Assembly (NCBI RefSeq): GCF_002797685.1
Contig: NZ_PGFH01000001.1
Coordinates: 1,240,001 to 1,304,000 of the forward strand
Length of the DNA stretch: 64,000 bases
Direction: 5' to 3'
Source: Salinibacterium amurskyense
GTDB lineage: Bacteria > Actinomycetota > Actinomycetes > Actinomycetales > Microbacteriaceae
Within the stretch, counting starts at the first letter, position 1, and each line of letters opens with the position of its first letter. The notes under the pieces were generated by a model. The model had not been told where the DNA came from and made no database searches. It was given only the letters and a program-made list of their open reading frames with translations. The position numbers and the translations under genes are program-made. Shown here one piece after another: positions 62,781-64,000 of the stretch.

Positions 62781-62900
62781 CTGTACGTGTTCGGCCCGCC
62801 CCAAACAGTGTGCCAAGAAGCCGGTGAGGCGCTGGATCGCACCTCTTTGTGTTCCTGATCGTCCTCGCCCTCAGGAAGGCGCGACCAATATAGTGGCGTC

Positions 62901-63617
62901 ATGGCCATCACTAGCCCCGCAATCGAGACGCTTCGAAGTGCCGGGGTCACCTTCCGGCTCATGCCAGATGCGGATGCTCGCGGCGAGGAACCTACCGAGC
63001 AGACCCAGGGTCTGATCAAACCGTTCCATTCGGTCGCCTGCCACTGGGTGTACCGAGAGAAACTCCCGCCGGTGTTCGTAGTTCTGTCACCGGAGCGCAC
63101 AATATCTCGGCTCAAGGTTGCCGATGCGGTAGAGGACACCGTCACGTCAATCAAGCAACGAAAGCCCAGCGACGTGGCGACGCAGTTGGGCGCCAAACGT
63201 CCCCGAGGAGAACCCTCGCGGGTCATCGTGGATGCTGCTCTGGCTCGGGCATCCAGACACGTCATGTTTCCCAGCGGCGCCAAGGACCAGACGATCGTCG
63301 TCACTGCTGCGGGCCTCATCGATGGTTTCGACGCGCATATCTGGGATGTGAGCGACGTACCGGTGTTGCAACGCGTGGAGCCCTACTTCGCGGTCACCGC
63401 CGATGGGATCAGATCACTCGAGCCCGACAAGGAACACTCCCACGTGAGCCCCGGCGAAATCTACTTTCCCGAGGTTCGCCAAATCGTGAGCATCGGCGCT
63501 ACGGAGGAGTACCTGGAGTGCTTTGATCGAGCGCTCCTGGCGGCCAAGAAACATCATCCCAAGCCGTCAGAGTCCGAACACGCGGCAGCACATTTCGCCT
63601 TCCTCAAGGAACACTAA
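62901..63617 (+). CDS. YbaK/aminoacyl-tRNA deacylase-domain protein
   Basis: 238 aa. The first 150 residues fit the YbaK/EbsC fold: VFVVLSPERTISRLKVADAVEDT, VIVDAALARASRHVMFPSGAKDQTIVVTAAGLIDG. The usual conserved Lys sits in the RLKVADAV region. Typical members edit misacylated tRNA. The C-terminal part adds a strand-rich and helical region (SHVSPGEIYFPEVRQIVSIG), longer than the core family of about 160 aa. Confidence 0.72.
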   Translation: MAITSPAIETLRSAGVTFRLMPDADARGEEPTEQTQGLIKPFHSVACHWVYREKLPPVFVVLSPERTISRLKVADAVEDTVTSIKQRKPSDVATQLGAKRPRGEPSRVIVDAALARASRHVMFPSGAKDQTIVVTAAGLIDGFDAHIWDVSDVPVLQRVEPYFAVTADGIRSLEPDKEHSHVSPGEIYFPEVRQIVSIGATEEYLECFDRALLAAKKHHPKPSESEHAAAHFAFLKEH

Positions 63618-63628
63618 AAGACCTGACC

Positions 63629-63657
63629 GCACGGTGGGGTGCAAAACCCCACCGTGC
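63629..63657 (+). terminator. Terminator hairpin after the YbaK-like gene
   Basis: 12-bp perfect stem GCACGGTGGGGT (63629-63640) with ACCCCACCGTGC (63646-63657), loop 5 bases. It lies 11 bases after the stop and also faces the converging partial gene. Confidence 0.8.
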
Positions 63658-63696
63658 GCGGCCCCGTAGAGCTACTCGATCAGAGCTCTGCTCTTC

Positions 63697-64000
63697 CTAG
63701 CTGATGCCGTTTCCGGTGTAGGCATACATGTCGAGGTTGTCGCCGCTGACCTCAAAAGTCACGACAACGTTGGTGTCATTGTCTGCATACCAGCCGTGAT
63801 ATTCGAAGATGACCCCACCGGCGTCGTAGTCATTGTTCACGTAGTAAGCGCCGTCAACACCAAACATGTCGGCAACATCCTGATAGCTCGTGGCGTCCCC
63901 GCTGAGGTTTGCCGCCTTCAGCTCTTCGAACGCCGCCGCAAAATCATCCGCTGGGATCAGAGGGTAGTCCTCGGGGAAAGCTGTGACATCCAGCTCTTCG
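63697..64000 (-). CDS. Hypothetical protein, C-terminal fragment
   Basis: A minus-strand reading open from the right edge to TAG at 63697-63699. It encodes about 101 residues: acidic, alternating strand pattern (YPLIPADDFAAAFEELKAANL, AYYVNNDYDAGGVIFEYHGWYADND, VVVTFEVSGDNLDMYAYTG). It has no start in the window and no membrane segment in the visible part. It looks like the end of a secreted or surface protein; unassigned. Confidence 0.65.
   Translation of the reverse strand, partial: EELDVTAFPEDYPLIPADDFAAAFEELKAANLSGDATSYQDVADMFGVDGAYYVNNDYDAGGVIFEYHGWYADNDTNVVVTFEVSGDNLDMYAYTGNGIS

Overview
The window is a GC-rich actinobacterial chromosome segment, most likely from the family Microbacteriaceae (Salinibacterium/Rhodoglobus-like). 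The grounds are GTG and TTG starts, frequent 4-base ATGA/GTGA gene overlaps, actinobacterial families (DUF3097, F420-type LLM oxidoreductase, DUF6993, DUF2510, CGNR zinc finger, YkoEDC) and a leucine-degradation cluster ordered as in Mycobacterium tuberculosis. There is no rRNA and no CRISPR array. Two tRNA genes are present: His(GTG) and Arg(TCT).

0-14 kb is housekeeping and small metabolism: the end of gatA, a divergent CGNR regulator/EamA exporter pair standing between gatA and gatB, an MFS exporter, OsmC, an alpha/beta hydrolase, a CcdA/thioredoxin thiol-redox pair, a divergent Zwf-like dehydrogenase and DUF3097. At 15-18.5 kb a TPP riboswitch controls a thiamine-precursor ECF transporter (YkoE-D-C), followed by a co-transcribed P-loop kinase. 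18.5-31 kb holds lipoproteins, a CotH-like lipoprotein, oligoribonuclease, both tRNAs, an aldo/keto reductase, MsrA, a secondary SSB, EttA, a thioesterase and glycerate kinase. 31.6-34.9 kb is a glycine betaine/proline ABC importer operon.

37.9-41.5 kb encodes a branched-chain 2-oxoacid (or pyruvate) dehydrogenase complex E1alpha-E1beta-E2. 47.2-54.0 kb encodes a TetR regulator and a tightly overlapping carboxyltransferase / biotin carboxylase / acyl-CoA dehydrogenase / MaoC hydratase / CitE-like lyase operon. Together they can carry leucine from its 2-oxoacid to acetyl-CoA plus acetoacetate. The TetR-operon gap carries two GTTA...TAAC palindromes that look like the operators. Between the two clusters lie a LspA homologue, a glycosyltransferase-GtrA fusion overlapping a phosphodiester glycosidase, and small secreted or membrane proteins.

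54.0-60.7 kb is the accessory region. It has large non-coding gaps, weaker GC bias by eye, an AlbA_2-domain protein, an unrecognised protein with a HEPN-like R-x5-H motif, and a two-gene unit of an HNH-nuclease protein and an Mrr-like PD-(D/E)xK nuclease preceded by a perfect 15-bp palindrome. This is the best candidate in the window for a little-described (probably anti-phage) system. 60.7-62.8 kb is a compact MerR-controlled metal/thiol stress cassette with a textbook 19-bp-spacer promoter and probably a leaderless transcript. The window closes with a YbaK-like protein and a partial gene entering from the right edge.
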